Shown: piece after piece, positions 16,893-24,967 of the stretch
Numbering within the stretch: position 1 is the first letter of the stretch
Layout of the letters: every line of letters begins with the position of its first letter
Source: an uncultured Collinsella sp.
GTDB lineage: Bacteria; Actinomycetota; Coriobacteriia; Coriobacteriales; Coriobacteriaceae
Length of the DNA: 64,000 nt
Assembly: GCA_958407995.1 (NCBI GenBank)
Contig: CATYJU010000004.1
Coordinates: 1 to 64,000 of the forward strand
Reading direction: 5' to 3'
Notes under the pieces: model-generated
Told to the model about the DNA's origin: nothing
Databases searched by the model: none
The model's input: only the letters and a program-made list of their open reading frames with translations
Translations under genes and position numbers: made by a program

Positions 16893-16948
16893 GCTCATCG
16901 CATATTTTAGGACGCTCATCGAGTATTTCATCGAAATAGATGAATACT
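16893..16948 (+). promoter_or_regulatory. Repeat cluster upstream of the C69 dipeptidase gene
   Basis: GCTCATCG occurs at 16893-16900 and again at 16914-16921, exactly 21 bases apart (two helical turns). It is followed by a near-palindrome AGTATTTCATC (16922-16932) / GATGAATACT (16939-16948). GAGTATT also occurs about 45 bases earlier. The 308-base gap 16726-17033 is otherwise a terminator plus AT-rich sequence, so this is a plausible operator region for the dipeptidase. Confidence 0.4.
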
Positions 16949-17033
16949 ATTGAGACTTCCTATAGGCTAATAGATGTATTTATTAGCTGAAATCCTGCAC
17001 GGTTCCGCGGGGTTTCAACGGTTGGGAGGGATT

Positions 17034-18836
17034 ATGAGGTTTACTCATCCTGTCAACACGCTCAAAAAGCTCGGCTGCGGCCTTGCGTTTGGAGCAACGG
17101 CCATCATGGCCATGCCGACTTCGGCACTCGCCTGCACCCAGATCTACATGGGCAGCAAGCTCACGGCAGACGGCAACACGTACTACGGCCGTTCCGAGGA
17201 CTTCGGTCCGCGCTATGTCAAGCACTTTGGCATTGAGCCCGCACACAAGGACGGCAACGAGTACACCTCGGTCGAGTCCGGTTTTGAGTACAAGTCCAAG
17301 GGCGCAACCTACCGCTACACCTTCGTTCGCGACAACCCCTCGCAGTGGGAAGATCGCTACGACGCATATTCCGAGGCAGGCATCAACGAGAAGGGCGTCT
17401 CCTGCTCTGCCACGCTGAGCACCTCCTATAACGAGAAGGCCGAAGAGGCCGACCCCATCACCGAGGAGACTGGCATTGGCGAATACAGCTATGCCAGCGT
17501 CATCCTGGGCGAGAGCGCCACGGCCCGCGAGGGCGTCGAGCTCATCGGCAGCCTGATCGACGAGCAGGGCGTCTGCTCCAACGACCAGATCATCATCGCC
17601 GACAGCACCGAGACCTGGTTGTTCGCCGCGCTTTCCGGCCATCAGTGGATTGCTATGAAGCTCGCCGATGACATCGCCTCGCTCAACCCCAACATCGGCA
17701 ACCTCACCTATAACGTCGACCTCGATGACACCGAGAACTGTCTCCATTCCGAAGGCATCGAGTCCATGCCTAAGGAGAAGGGCTTTGCCGAGTACACCGA
17801 CGGCAAGTTCGACGTCGCCAAGACCTACGGCGAGGAGATTAGCGAGGCCGGTATGCACCAGTGGTCGCGCTATATCCAGGGTCGTGATTACTTCATGGCT
17901 CCGCTTGCCGAGGGCACCGACTACGAGATCGTCAAGGACGAGCGCGAAGAGGCTCGCGCCACGACCGGCGCCCTGGTCCACGAGATGCAGCCGCTGTTCT
18001 TCCAGCCCGGCAAGTCCGACTGGAACACCTTTGAGATGATTCGTTCCTTCGCCGCTCGCGGCGAGAATGTCGCCGGCCTCAACGCCAACACCGACGGCGC
18101 CTATGCCATCGGCTCCAACCGCAACACCGAGATCCACACCTTCCAGATCCGTCAGGGCATGGACCCCGAGATCGCGACCATTCAGTGGGAGATGCTCTCC
18201 AACGCCGAATTCTCCGTCGCCATCCCCTTCTACTCCGCACTGCTCACCGAGGTCAGCCCCTACTTCAGCGATCAGGATGTCTCCTTCGATCACTGCGAAG
18301 AGGAAGACGTCGTGAACAACGAGGAGCCCAAGAACTCCATCAACTACGTCCTCATGGACATCAACACGCTCGCCTATGAGAACCGCGACCACTGCGCCAC
18401 CGGCGTCCGCGCCTATCTCGACGCCCTGCAGAAGGAACTCATCGAGCAGAACCTGACCGTCGACGAGGCCATGCAGGCCGAAGAAGGCACCGAGGCCCGT
18501 ACCGCCCTGGCCAACAAGGCCGGCAAGGCTGCAACCAAGAACACCTATGTTAAGTGCAAGGCCATGCTCGAGGAGATGCGCGACTACCTCAAGGAGGGCG
18601 ATTTCTCCGAGGAGTTCGTCCCGAGTGACTACGATGCTGACAACGACTGCCTGGTCGAGTCCATCACCTACGCCGACGAGGCCCTTTCCGATGAGGACGT
18701 GGCCGAGCCCGAGGCCGAAGAGGAAGAGGCCGCCGAGGAGAAGTCCGAGGGCAACAACATGGCCGCCATGGCCGTTGGCGCCGTCGTCATCATCGGTGTC
18801 TGCGCCTACGTGATCTATCGTCGCAAGAAGGCCTAA
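17034..18836 (+). CDS. Secreted C69 family dipeptidase with C-terminal membrane anchor
   Basis: The 600-residue protein starts with a signal peptide (residues 1-33) ending SALA, immediately followed by Cys34, which would become the N-terminal nucleophile typical of C69 (PepD-like) Ntn hydrolases. CTQIYMGSKLTADG and YGRSEDFG match the start of the mature family. The body ends in an acidic stretch of about 25 residues, then a hydrophobic span (MAAMAVGAVVIIGVCAYVIY) and RRKKA, so the enzyme is displayed outside and tethered to the membrane. I use ATG 17034, because GGGAGGG precedes it; the ATG 60 bases upstream has no such signal. It probably releases dipeptides or amino acids from peptides at the cell surface. 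Confidence 0.9.
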   Translation: MRFTHPVNTLKKLGCGLAFGATAIMAMPTSALACTQIYMGSKLTADGNTYYGRSEDFGPRYVKHFGIEPAHKDGNEYTSVESGFEYKSKGATYRYTFVRDNPSQWEDRYDAYSEAGINEKGVSCSATLSTSYNEKAEEADPITEETGIGEYSYASVILGESATAREGVELIGSLIDEQGVCSNDQIIIADSTETWLFAALSGHQWIAMKLADDIASLNPNIGNLTYNVDLDDTENCLHSEGIESMPKEKGFAEYTDGKFDVAKTYGEEISEAGMHQWSRYIQGRDYFMAPLAEGTDYEIVKDEREEARATTGALVHEMQPLFFQPGKSDWNTFEMIRSFAARGENVAGLNANTDGAYAIGSNRNTEIHTFQIRQGMDPEIATIQWEMLSNAEFSVAIPFYSALLTEVSPYFSDQDVSFDHCEEEDVVNNEEPKNSINYVLMDINTLAYENRDHCATGVRAYLDALQKELIEQNLTVDEAMQAEEGTEARTALANKAGKAATKNTYVKCKAMLEEMRDYLKEGDFSEEFVPSDYDADNDCLVESITYADEALSDEDVAEPEAEEEEAAEEKSEGNNMAAMAVGAVVIIGVCAYVIYRRKKA

Positions 18837-18854
18837 GACCCTCATGTCCTAGCT

Positions 18855-18898
18855 GAGCGGGCGGGGCACATGAGTCACCTCACCCGCTTAGCCCGCTC
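18855..18898 (+). terminator. Hairpin terminator after the C69 dipeptidase
   Basis: GAGCGGGC (from 18855) pairs with GCCCGCTC (to 18898), with further pairing inside (CGGG/CCCG), followed by TTATT. It lies about 18 bases after the stop. Confidence 0.65.
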
Positions 18899-18964
18899 TT
18901 ATTGACCGACGGGAAACCCGCCTGAAATCTTTTCAAAAAAGATTCCCCCGCACACACTTCGCTG

Positions 18965-18973
18965 TGCTATAGT
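18965..18973 (+). promoter_or_regulatory. Extended -10 promoter candidate for the Trp leader transcript
   Basis: TGCTATAGT is an extended -10 (TGnTATAGT) located about 60 bases before the leader peptide start. No good -35 is seen, which an extended -10 can tolerate. Confidence 0.4.
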
Positions 18974-19031
18974 GCAGCGCAACAGCAACTAGGTGCGACC
19001 GCGCCATGGCATCACGAAAGGAGTCACCAAT

Positions 19032-19100
19032 ATGAAGGACACGATGACGTCTCTCAACAACTGGTGGTGGCGTGATGCGAATACGATCGGTCGACAGTGA
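19032..19100 (+). CDS. Tryptophan-rich leader peptide (attenuator uORF)
   Basis: A 22-residue frame runs from ATG 19032 to TGA 19098-19100, with three consecutive tryptophans at residues 11-13 (NNWWWRD; three TGG codons at 19062-19070). AAAGGAG lies about 10 bases before the ATG. Three Trp codons in a row in a tiny, well-started frame directly followed by a terminator is the classic layout of ribosome-mediated transcription attenuation, as in trp operon leaders. The peptide itself probably has no function beyond sensing charged tRNA-Trp. It lies in the 408-base gap before the ECF S component. Confidence 0.88.
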   Translation: MKDTMTSLNNWWWRDANTIGRQ

Positions 19101-19156
19101 GTCTCTCATGCCTGTTTTTGCGCTCTAGGTGATTGGAAGGCCTCCGGTTTCGACCG
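19088..19156 (+). promoter_or_regulatory. Candidate antiterminator pairing of the Trp attenuator
   Basis: CGGTCGA (19088-19094), at the end of the leader frame, is perfectly complementary to TCGACCG (19150-19156). The latter occupies the loop and the start of the 3' arm of the terminator at 19139-19167, so the two structures exclude each other. A ribosome stalled on the Trp codons would leave 19088-19094 free, while one reaching the stop codon would cover it. In addition GCATCACG (19009-19016) and CGTGATGC (19071-19078) can pair around the leader ribosome-binding site. Confidence 0.65.
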
Positions 19157-19167
19157 GGGGCCTTTTT
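19139..19167 (+). terminator. Attenuator terminator upstream of the ECF transporter
   Basis: GGCCTCCGGT and ACCGGGGGCC form a 10-bp stem with one wobble and a TTCG tetraloop, followed by TTTTTC. It ends 38 bases after the leader stop codon and 77 bases before the S-component ATG. Confidence 0.88.
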
Positions 19168-19244
19168 CTATCTCGAGCCCGATCGCATTCGCATCACGCG
19201 CCTCCGCTTTTCTCTTGCACTCCCCTTCCGAAAGGATTTTCACC

Positions 19245-19817
19245 ATGTCTCAGAACACCACCGCCGCCCAGCCCCGCACCGTCCAGACCGCCGACCGCGG
19301 CAAACTCGATGTCCGCGCCCTCGTCCTGCTCGCCATCCTGCTCGCCGCCGGCTTCATCCTCAACTTCACCGTCGGCAAGGCAATCTCGGGCATCTCGGGC
19401 GGCATGATCAGCCCCGAGTTCATCATCTCGGCCTTCTGCCTCACCATCCTGGTCGTTCGCCCCAACATCGGTCAGGCGCTCGTCATTGGCCTCATCTCGG
19501 CTGCCGTGATCCAGATCACCACCACTTCGCCCTTTGTCGATTTTGCCGCCGAAGGCATCGCCGCCATGCTCATGGCCGGCATCGTCAACGCCGCCGGCAA
19601 GAACGGTCAGGTCAAGCCCGCGATCGCCATTGTCGCAACCTTCCTGACCACCTTTGTCTCCGGCGTCATCTTCATGATCATCAAGATGGCCATGCTCGGC
19701 GTGGTAGGCGAGCTCGCCGCCGCCATGCTGCCCGTCGTCGCCATGACCGCCGTCTTTAACGCCATTCTGGTCGGCGCCCTCTACCTGCCCATTCAGAAGG
19801 CCCTTAGGCTCAACTAA
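19245..19817 (+). CDS. ECF transporter S component, probably for tryptophan or a related compound
   Basis: A 190-residue very hydrophobic protein with about five or six membrane spans after a polar N-terminal tail. Size and hydropathy fit ECF substrate-binding (S) components, and it is followed by ECF ATPase and T-component genes. AAAGGA lies 8 bases before ATG 19245. Substrate specificity is inferred from the Trp leader and attenuator upstream, not from the protein itself. Alternatives are indole-derived or vitamin substrates whose synthesis uses tryptophan. A structured element (19824-19924) separates it from the ATPase gene. Confidence 0.82.
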   Translation: MSQNTTAAQPRTVQTADRGKLDVRALVLLAILLAAGFILNFTVGKAISGISGGMISPEFIISAFCLTILVVRPNIGQALVIGLISAAVIQITTTSPFVDFAAEGIAAMLMAGIVNAAGKNGQVKPAIAIVATFLTTFVSGVIFMIIKMAMLGVVGELAAAMLPVVAMTAVFNAILVGALYLPIQKALRLN

Positions 19818-19823
19818 CCCGCT

Positions 19824-19924
19824 CGGCTTTACGAGCCACCCCATCTTGGCGTTCATTCGTCGCTCGCGTACCCAAGTACGCTTCGCTCCTCTTTCGCGCC
19901 AACCTGGGGCCCCTCGTAAAGCCG
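19824..19924 (+). repeat. Structured palindromic element, family III copy a
   Basis: An outer 12-bp stem CGGCTTTACGAG (19824-19835) / CTCGTAAAGCCG (19913-19924) is followed by CCCCA-TC-TTGGCG pairing with CGCCAA-CC-TGGGG. At the centre is the conserved core with hairpin GCGTAC-CCAA-GTACGC and the strand CGCTCCTCTTTC. The element starts 6 bases after the S-component stop, in the same orientation, inside the transporter operon. Confidence 0.85.
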
Positions 19925-19967
19925 TCTCCGTGCTTCACCATCAAAGACTGTCCCAAACGACTAGCTT

Positions 19968-20011
19968 TTGGGGACGTTCTTAAACGACTAGTCATTAAAG
20001 AACGTCCCCAA
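19968..20011 (+). repeat. Inverted repeat in the leader of the ECF ATPase gene
   Basis: TTGGGGACGTTCTT (19968-19981) and AAGAACGTCCCCAA (19998-20011) are perfect 14-base complements. The loop contains the palindrome GACTAGTC, and AAACGACTAG occurs twice (19955 and 19983). The repeat ends 18 bases before the ATPase ATG, close to its AAAGG. It may be a leader hairpin, operator or small mobile repeat. Confidence 0.7.
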
Positions 20012-20029
20012 TGACTATGAAAGGTATCC

Positions 20030-21781
20030 ATGGAAACGATCATCAACGTCGACGATGTCTCGTTCTCCTATGGCACGCAGACCGAGCAGGCGCTCAGCCA
20101 CATCTCGCTCAGCGTGAACAAGGGAGATTTCATCGGCATCATCGGGCCCTCAGGCGCCGGCAAGTCTACGCTTGCCGCCTGCCTGTCGGGTGCCGTGCCC
20201 CACCACTACACCGGCACGTTCTTTGGGTCCGTCATGGTTGACGGCCACGACACCTGCGAGGTCTCGCTGACCGACGTGTCGCAAATCGTCGGCAGTGTGC
20301 TGCAGGATATCGACACGCAGATGGTCGCCTCGGTCGTCGAGGACGAGATGCTCTTTGGCCTCGAGAACTTTGGCGTTCCCCACGACCAGATCGAGCAGCG
20401 CGTGAGCGAAACGCTCGAGACCGTCGGCATCAGCGACCTGCGCGCCCGCGAGATCGCCACCCTCTCGGGCGGACAGAAGCAAAAGGTAGCCATCGCCGCC
20501 ATCCTCGCCATGCGTCCGCGCGTCTTGGTTCTCGACGAGCCCACCGCGGCACTCGACCCCGCCAGCTCCACGTTGGTTTTCGAGACGCTGCGTGAGGCAA
20601 ACCGCGCACTTGGAATCACCATCGTCGTCGTTGAGCAAAAGGTCGCCCTGCTCTCAGAGTACTGCAACCGCGTGCTCGTGCTCAACCATGGCGAAATCGC
20701 GCTGCAGGGCGAGCCACACGAGGTCTTCGCGCATACCGACGAGCTCCGTGCCATCGGCGTCGACTGCCCTCGCGTCACGCGTATCTTCAATAGCCTCCAA
20801 ACCGATGGCCTGGTAAGCGGCACCCCTTGCTTGGATGTCGATGAGGCCGAGCGCCTGATTTCGGACATCGTCGACCCCGTACACGCGGTCATCGAAGCCC
20901 AGGCGCCCGCCGGTTCCCCGCATGCACCGTCGTTGCGCCCTCATGCCAAGGACGCCGAGCCCGTACTCACCTTCGACCATGTTGAGTTTGCCTATCCCAA
21001 TGGCGGCGCCGCCGTCCACGACCTCAACCTGACCCTCTATCCCGGCGAGCTCGTGGGCATCGTCGGCCAGAACGGTGCCGGCAAGACCACGCTCACCAAG
21101 CTGCTCACAGGCCTGCTTAAGCCCGCCTCGGGCAGCGTGCGCGTCACGGGACTGGATACCGCAGCCGTTCCCACGAGCCGCATCGCTCGCGAGGTCGCGA
21201 CCCTCTTCCAAAACCCCGACCGCCAGATCTGCAAGGACACCGTGCTCAACGAGGTCGCCTTTGGCCTGGAGCTTGCCGGCATCGACCGTGCCGAGGCTCT
21301 GCGTCGCGCCCAGCTCGTCATCGACCGCTTTGGCTTGCCGGCCGACGAGGCGCCCTTCTCGCTCTCGCGCGGTCAGCGACAAATGGTGGCGCTTGCCTCC
21401 GTCGTAGTGGTTGAGCCCAAGATCGTCGTGCTCGACGAGCCCACGAGCGGCCTTGATTACCGCGAGTGCATGACCGTCATGGAAACGGTGCGCACCATGG
21501 CCGAGCGCGGTTGCGCCGTCATCATGGTCTGCCACGATATGGAAGTCGTCTCGGATTTTGCCGAGCGCATTGTGGTAATGGCCGACGGTCGCATCCTCGA
21601 CCGCGGCCGCACGCACGAGCTATTCTCGAACATCGATCTCATGCGGCGTGCCTACGTGGAGCCTCCCCAGGTTATTGAACTCTCGCGCCGTCTGGCATCT
21701 TCCGTCTCGCCCGCTTTTGCGCAGGTGAGCGAGGTCACCGATGTCGTTCGAATTACCAAGGAGATGATCCACCGTGGTTAA
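20030..21781 (+). CDS. ECF transporter ATPase with two fused nucleotide-binding domains (EcfA-A')
   Basis: A 583-residue protein with two ABC ATPase domains in one chain. Domain 1 has Walker A GPSGAGKST (39-47), signature LSGGQ (145-149) and Walker B VLVLDE (165-170). Domain 2 has GQNGAGKTT (346-354), a variant signature LSRGQ (445-449) and VVLDE (466-470). Most ECF systems have two separate ATPases; here they are fused, as in some actinobacterial systems. It energises the T/S membrane complex. AAAGG precedes the ATG, and the T component overlaps its end by 8 bases. Confidence 0.93.
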   Translation: METIINVDDVSFSYGTQTEQALSHISLSVNKGDFIGIIGPSGAGKSTLAACLSGAVPHHYTGTFFGSVMVDGHDTCEVSLTDVSQIVGSVLQDIDTQMVASVVEDEMLFGLENFGVPHDQIEQRVSETLETVGISDLRAREIATLSGGQKQKVAIAAILAMRPRVLVLDEPTAALDPASSTLVFETLREANRALGITIVVVEQKVALLSEYCNRVLVLNHGEIALQGEPHEVFAHTDELRAIGVDCPRVTRIFNSLQTDGLVSGTPCLDVDEAERLISDIVDPVHAVIEAQAPAGSPHAPSLRPHAKDAEPVLTFDHVEFAYPNGGAAVHDLNLTLYPGELVGIVGQNGAGKTTLTKLLTGLLKPASGSVRVTGLDTAAVPTSRIAREVATLFQNPDRQICKDTVLNEVAFGLELAGIDRAEALRRAQLVIDRFGLPADEAPFSLSRGQRQMVALASVVVVEPKIVVLDEPTSGLDYRECMTVMETVRTMAERGCAVIMVCHDMEVVSDFAERIVVMADGRILDRGRTHELFSNIDLMRRAYVEPPQVIELSRRLASSVSPAFAQVSEVTDVVRITKEMIHRG

Positions 21782-22520
21782 CGTCATCGACTACATGCCG
21801 GGCGATACGCTGCTGCATCACCTGAACCCCGTCGTCAAACTGGGCCTCGCCGCCGCCATCATCGTCGGCATCTTCTTGTCCGACTCCTACGTGGCGCTGC
21901 TAGGCTTTTTGGCACTCACCCTTGCGCTGGGTGCCTATGCCGGCGTCGTCAACCGTCTGTTCTCGCTGCTCAAGTTGCTGATTCCGCTCGCGCTTATCAT
22001 GCTGGTGCTCCAGCTGGCCTTTATGCGCGATGGCAACGTGGTGTGGGGCTTTATCACCGACACGGGCCTCATCACAGGATCAAAGGCCTGCCTGCGCCTG
22101 CTGGGTGTGGCGCTACCACTCATCCTCATGCTCATGGTGACCAAGCTCAACGACCTTGCCAACGCCTGCGTCGAGGTGCTGCACGTACCGTATCGCTATG
22201 CCTTCACCTTTACCACGGCGCTGCGCTTTGTGCCGGTGTTTGGTCAGGAGATGAACGCCATCATGGAGGCGCAGACCGCACGCGGCGTCGAGTACGACAC
22301 CAAGAACCCCATCAAGAAGCTTAAGCTCATGCTGCCACTGTGCGTGCCGCTGCTCATCTCGAGCGTGGGCAAGACCGATGCCACAGCCTTGGCGGCAGAA
22401 CAGCGCGGCTTCTATCTGCGTACGCGCGCCAGCTCGTACAAGCGCTACCCCATCAAGGGCCTGGACATCGCCGCGCTCATCGTCAGCATCGCCCTCATCG
22501 CCATCGGCTTCCTGTTCTAG
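21774..22520 (+). CDS. ecfT: ECF transporter transmembrane T component
   Basis: The 248-residue membrane protein matches EcfT (CbiQ-like): N-terminal PGDTLLHHLNPVVKL, several spans, and the two coupling-helix signatures, here QTARG and AEQRG, that contact the ATPases. It starts with GTG inside the ATPase gene (8-base overlap), with AAGGAG upstream, so it is translationally coupled. EcfT couples ATP hydrolysis to toppling of the S component. Confidence 0.92.
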   Translation: MVNVIDYMPGDTLLHHLNPVVKLGLAAAIIVGIFLSDSYVALLGFLALTLALGAYAGVVNRLFSLLKLLIPLALIMLVLQLAFMRDGNVVWGFITDTGLITGSKACLRLLGVALPLILMLMVTKLNDLANACVEVLHVPYRYAFTFTTALRFVPVFGQEMNAIMEAQTARGVEYDTKNPIKKLKLMLPLCVPLLISSVGKTDATALAAEQRGFYLRTRASSYKRYPIKGLDIAALIVSIALIAIGFLF

Positions 22521-22552
22521 TTCACCACCGACAGCAACCGTCCAACGCAAAA

Positions 22553-22583
22553 GGCCTCGGCTCGCACCAAACGAGCCGAGGCC
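22553..22583 (+). terminator. Intrinsic terminator of the ECF operon
   Basis: GGCCTCGGCTCG and CGAGCCGAGGCC form a perfect 12-bp stem with a short loop, followed by TTT and preceded by AAAA, so it can act in both directions. Confidence 0.88.
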
Positions 22584-22645
22584 TTTACTGTTTCACCAGA
22601 TAAAACCTACCAAAATAAACCTGTCCCTTTTTGGCGGGTCGGAAG

Positions 22646-23392
22646 CTAGAGGCGGTAGGGGACGCCGCTGAGGATGATGGATTCGCGCACCAGGACATCC
22701 ATGGCGTCGAGGGTGATCTCGGGCATCTCTCGGTACTTTTGCAGCACCGATAGCTCGGTGCAGGCCAGAATGACGCGGTCGCAGCCGCTACGGGCGAACT
22801 CCCACATCACGCGGTCGAACTTATCCATATCGGGCTCACGTCCGGCCTTCACATCATCGTAGATAAGCGACATCACATCGTTCTGACGTTTCTCGCTGGG
22901 ATAGACGACCTCAACACCCGCAGCCTTACATTCGCGGCCGTAGACACCCGCGCCCACGGTTCCGTCGGTGCCCATGATGCCAATCTTGTGCACCGGCTCG
23001 GCCGGCATACTCAGGTTGGGGTCGAACTCGCACTCCCCCATCACCGCACCGGCCAGAGCATAGCGCACCGACTCACGCGGCATGTGGATAATCGGCACCT
23101 TCGTAAACGACTGGATCTGGTCGTAGAAGTAGTGCGACGTGTTGCAGGGAATGGCAATGTGCGCACAGCCCAGCGACTCGAGTGCCTGGGCACACTCTTT
23201 CATGGTCGCCAGCAGCTTGGCATGCTCGCCGGTCTTAATGGCCAACGTGCGGTCGGGCATGGTCGACTTGGAGAGCACCACCATGTCGATATGTTCCTGA
23301 TCGCAGGCAGCAGCCGTATGACGCACCACCTGGTCGTAGTAATACGACGTGGCCTCGGCGCCCATGCCGCCGATAACTCCCAGCTTTTCCAT
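22646..23392 (-). CDS. Aspartate/glutamate racemase family protein
   Basis: A 248-residue two-domain racemase. The start MEKLGVIGGMGAEAT is typical, and the two catalytic cysteines are in IPCNTSHYF and ILACTELS. The family inverts Asp or Glu without PLP. It lies 84 bases after the ATP-grasp gene on the same strand, in the combination known for aspartate racemase plus D-aspartate ligase, so aspartate is the likelier substrate (inference). AAGGAGG precedes ATG 23392, which I use instead of the ATG 84 bases upstream. Confidence 0.88.
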   Translation of the reverse strand: MEKLGVIGGMGAEATSYYYDQVVRHTAAACDQEHIDMVVLSKSTMPDRTLAIKTGEHAKLLATMKECAQALESLGCAHIAIPCNTSHYFYDQIQSFTKVPIIHMPRESVRYALAGAVMGECEFDPNLSMPAEPVHKIGIMGTDGTVGAGVYGRECKAAGVEVVYPSEKRQNDVMSLIYDDVKAGREPDMDKFDRVMWEFARSGCDRVILACTELSVLQKYREMPEITLDAMDVLVRESIILSGVPYRL

Positions 23393-23476
23393 CGCCGCCT
23401 CCTTGATGACGCTTGCGCAATTGCGCGTATCATACCCGCGCCCGCCCGATGCAAACCGGACGGGCGCCGCGCTCAT

Positions 23477-24733
23477 CTACTTGTAATACGTCTTGAACAG
23501 CTTAAAGTGGCGCAGCTTGGTGTGCCACATGCGCAGCCAGCGGTTAAAGACAAAGTCGCCCTTCATAAACGAAGGGTCGGCGCCCTTGCCTTCCTTGTCC
23601 AGGCGATGCACCTTAGCGCGCAGCTCGGGATCCTTGACGTACTTGTCGACGACGCCCATGGGGACGACCATCCACAGGGCCTCGTCCTGAGCCGTCACAA
23701 ACTCCGGCTCAAACGGACGGTTGAACACATACTCGTCCACCACATACTTGGCAACGTTAAAGCCGCTGTTGGTAACGTAGTAGTTGCTGCGGCCCTGGCG
23801 CGTGTTGAAATCGAAGAACTTAAACGAGCCGTCGCGCTCGTCGTACTTAACGTCAAAGTTGGAATAGCCCACAAAGTGAAGGTCCTCGAGCAACTTGCGC
23901 ACGCCGCCCATGAGCTCGTCGTTGGGCTCGGTAATGATACAGGCATGGTTGCCGACACCGTGGGGCTGATGCTCCTCGAGCAGCACATGGCCCAGGCACA
24001 TCATGCGCACCTTGCCGTTGCGGTCGGAATAGCTGGTGAGCACGCGCATGTACTCGTCGTTGCCGGGCACGCGATCCTGCAAGATCAGGTCGTCGGTGTA
24101 GCCGCTGGCATACGAATCGCGAATGACCTGTTCCAGCTCGGCGCGGTCGGCAATCTCATAGGCCTTCTTCTGGCCCTCGAACTCATGCTGCCACCACATG
24201 ATGCCGTCAGAAGGCTTCAGAATCATCGGGTAAGGAAAATCGATCTGGTCGAGCACTTCGGCAGGCGCCTCACCCTGGGCATTAAGCATCGCCTTGGTAA
24301 AGGTAAACGTGTGCGGATAGGGCACGCCATGCTTCTCGCACAGCTCGTAGAAGATCTCCTTCTTCTGGCACTGCTCGAGCATGCTGTAGGGCGCGTAGGG
24401 AGCGACGATGTTATCCGCCAGCTCATGAGCATCTTTGGCTTGAGCCACGAGAGCGACATAGTTGTCGCCACAACCCACAAGGACAATCGTCTTGTCGGCA
24501 TGCGCTTGGGCAATGCCGTTGACGGTTTTGAGCATCACGGGCATGGTGTCGATATCCACGTTGGGCGTGTAGTCGATAATCTGGCTGCGGTACGCGGGAC
24601 CCGTCTGATACTTGCCAAAGACCAGACTCTTGACCTGGTACTCCTCGTAGAAGGCGCGCGCCACCGAATAGGCGTTGATGTCGCCACCAAGCAGCACGGG
24701 AATGAACTCGCGCTCTGTAAATTGCAATGCCAT
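23477..24733 (-). CDS. ATP-grasp carboxylate-amine ligase, candidate D-aspartate ligase
   Basis: A 418-residue ATP-grasp protein: an N-terminal Rossmann-like part (FIPVLLGGDINAYSVARAF), the ATP-grasp region with FPYPMILKPSDGIMWW, and the metal-binding FFDFNTRQGRSNYY near residue 320. Length, N-terminal motif and the adjacent racemase fit D-aspartate ligases, which attach D-Asp to the peptidoglycan stem peptide as a cross-bridge. Other amino-acid ligases share the fold, so the substrate is inferred from context. It is the first gene of the pair. Confidence 0.8.
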   Translation of the reverse strand: MALQFTEREFIPVLLGGDINAYSVARAFYEEYQVKSLVFGKYQTGPAYRSQIIDYTPNVDIDTMPVMLKTVNGIAQAHADKTIVLVGCGDNYVALVAQAKDAHELADNIVAPYAPYSMLEQCQKKEIFYELCEKHGVPYPHTFTFTKAMLNAQGEAPAEVLDQIDFPYPMILKPSDGIMWWQHEFEGQKKAYEIADRAELEQVIRDSYASGYTDDLILQDRVPGNDEYMRVLTSYSDRNGKVRMMCLGHVLLEEHQPHGVGNHACIITEPNDELMGGVRKLLEDLHFVGYSNFDVKYDERDGSFKFFDFNTRQGRSNYYVTNSGFNVAKYVVDEYVFNRPFEPEFVTAQDEALWMVVPMGVVDKYVKDPELRAKVHRLDKEGKGADPSFMKGDFVFNRWLRMWHTKLRHFKLFKTYYK

Positions 24734-24967
24734 GGAAACTTCCTATCATGAACTGCCCACACAACGGGCGGTCTTTGCGCAACTGATTTATTCTAGCGTG
24801 CCAAGCCGCCGGCGCCCAAAGCTCCACCGTATCTATGGCAATCGACGTAATCGTCCAGCACGAAGGCCAGCACGAAGACGGCGCTCACCGTTGTATGACA
24901 ATGGGCAATGAACCTACCATTGTTGTAGGATTCAGCGTATTGACATCCTCAAACGAAAGGCGCACAC

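Noticed and set aside
16974..17033. Upstream in-frame ATG for the C69 dipeptidase
   Set aside because: It would add 20 residues before a normal signal peptide and has no Shine-Dalgarno; ATG 17034 has GGGAGGG.
16983..18845. A 620-codon open frame on the minus strand, fully antisense to the C69 dipeptidase gene
   Set aside because: It mirrors the codon periodicity of the GC-rich plus-strand gene, has no family motifs or credible start signal, and reads as repetitive low-complexity sequence.
24861..24888. Tandem 12-base repeat CCAGCACGAAGG/CCAGCACGAAGA before the MOSC gene
   Set aside because: Only two units in a short gap; no evidence of function or variation.
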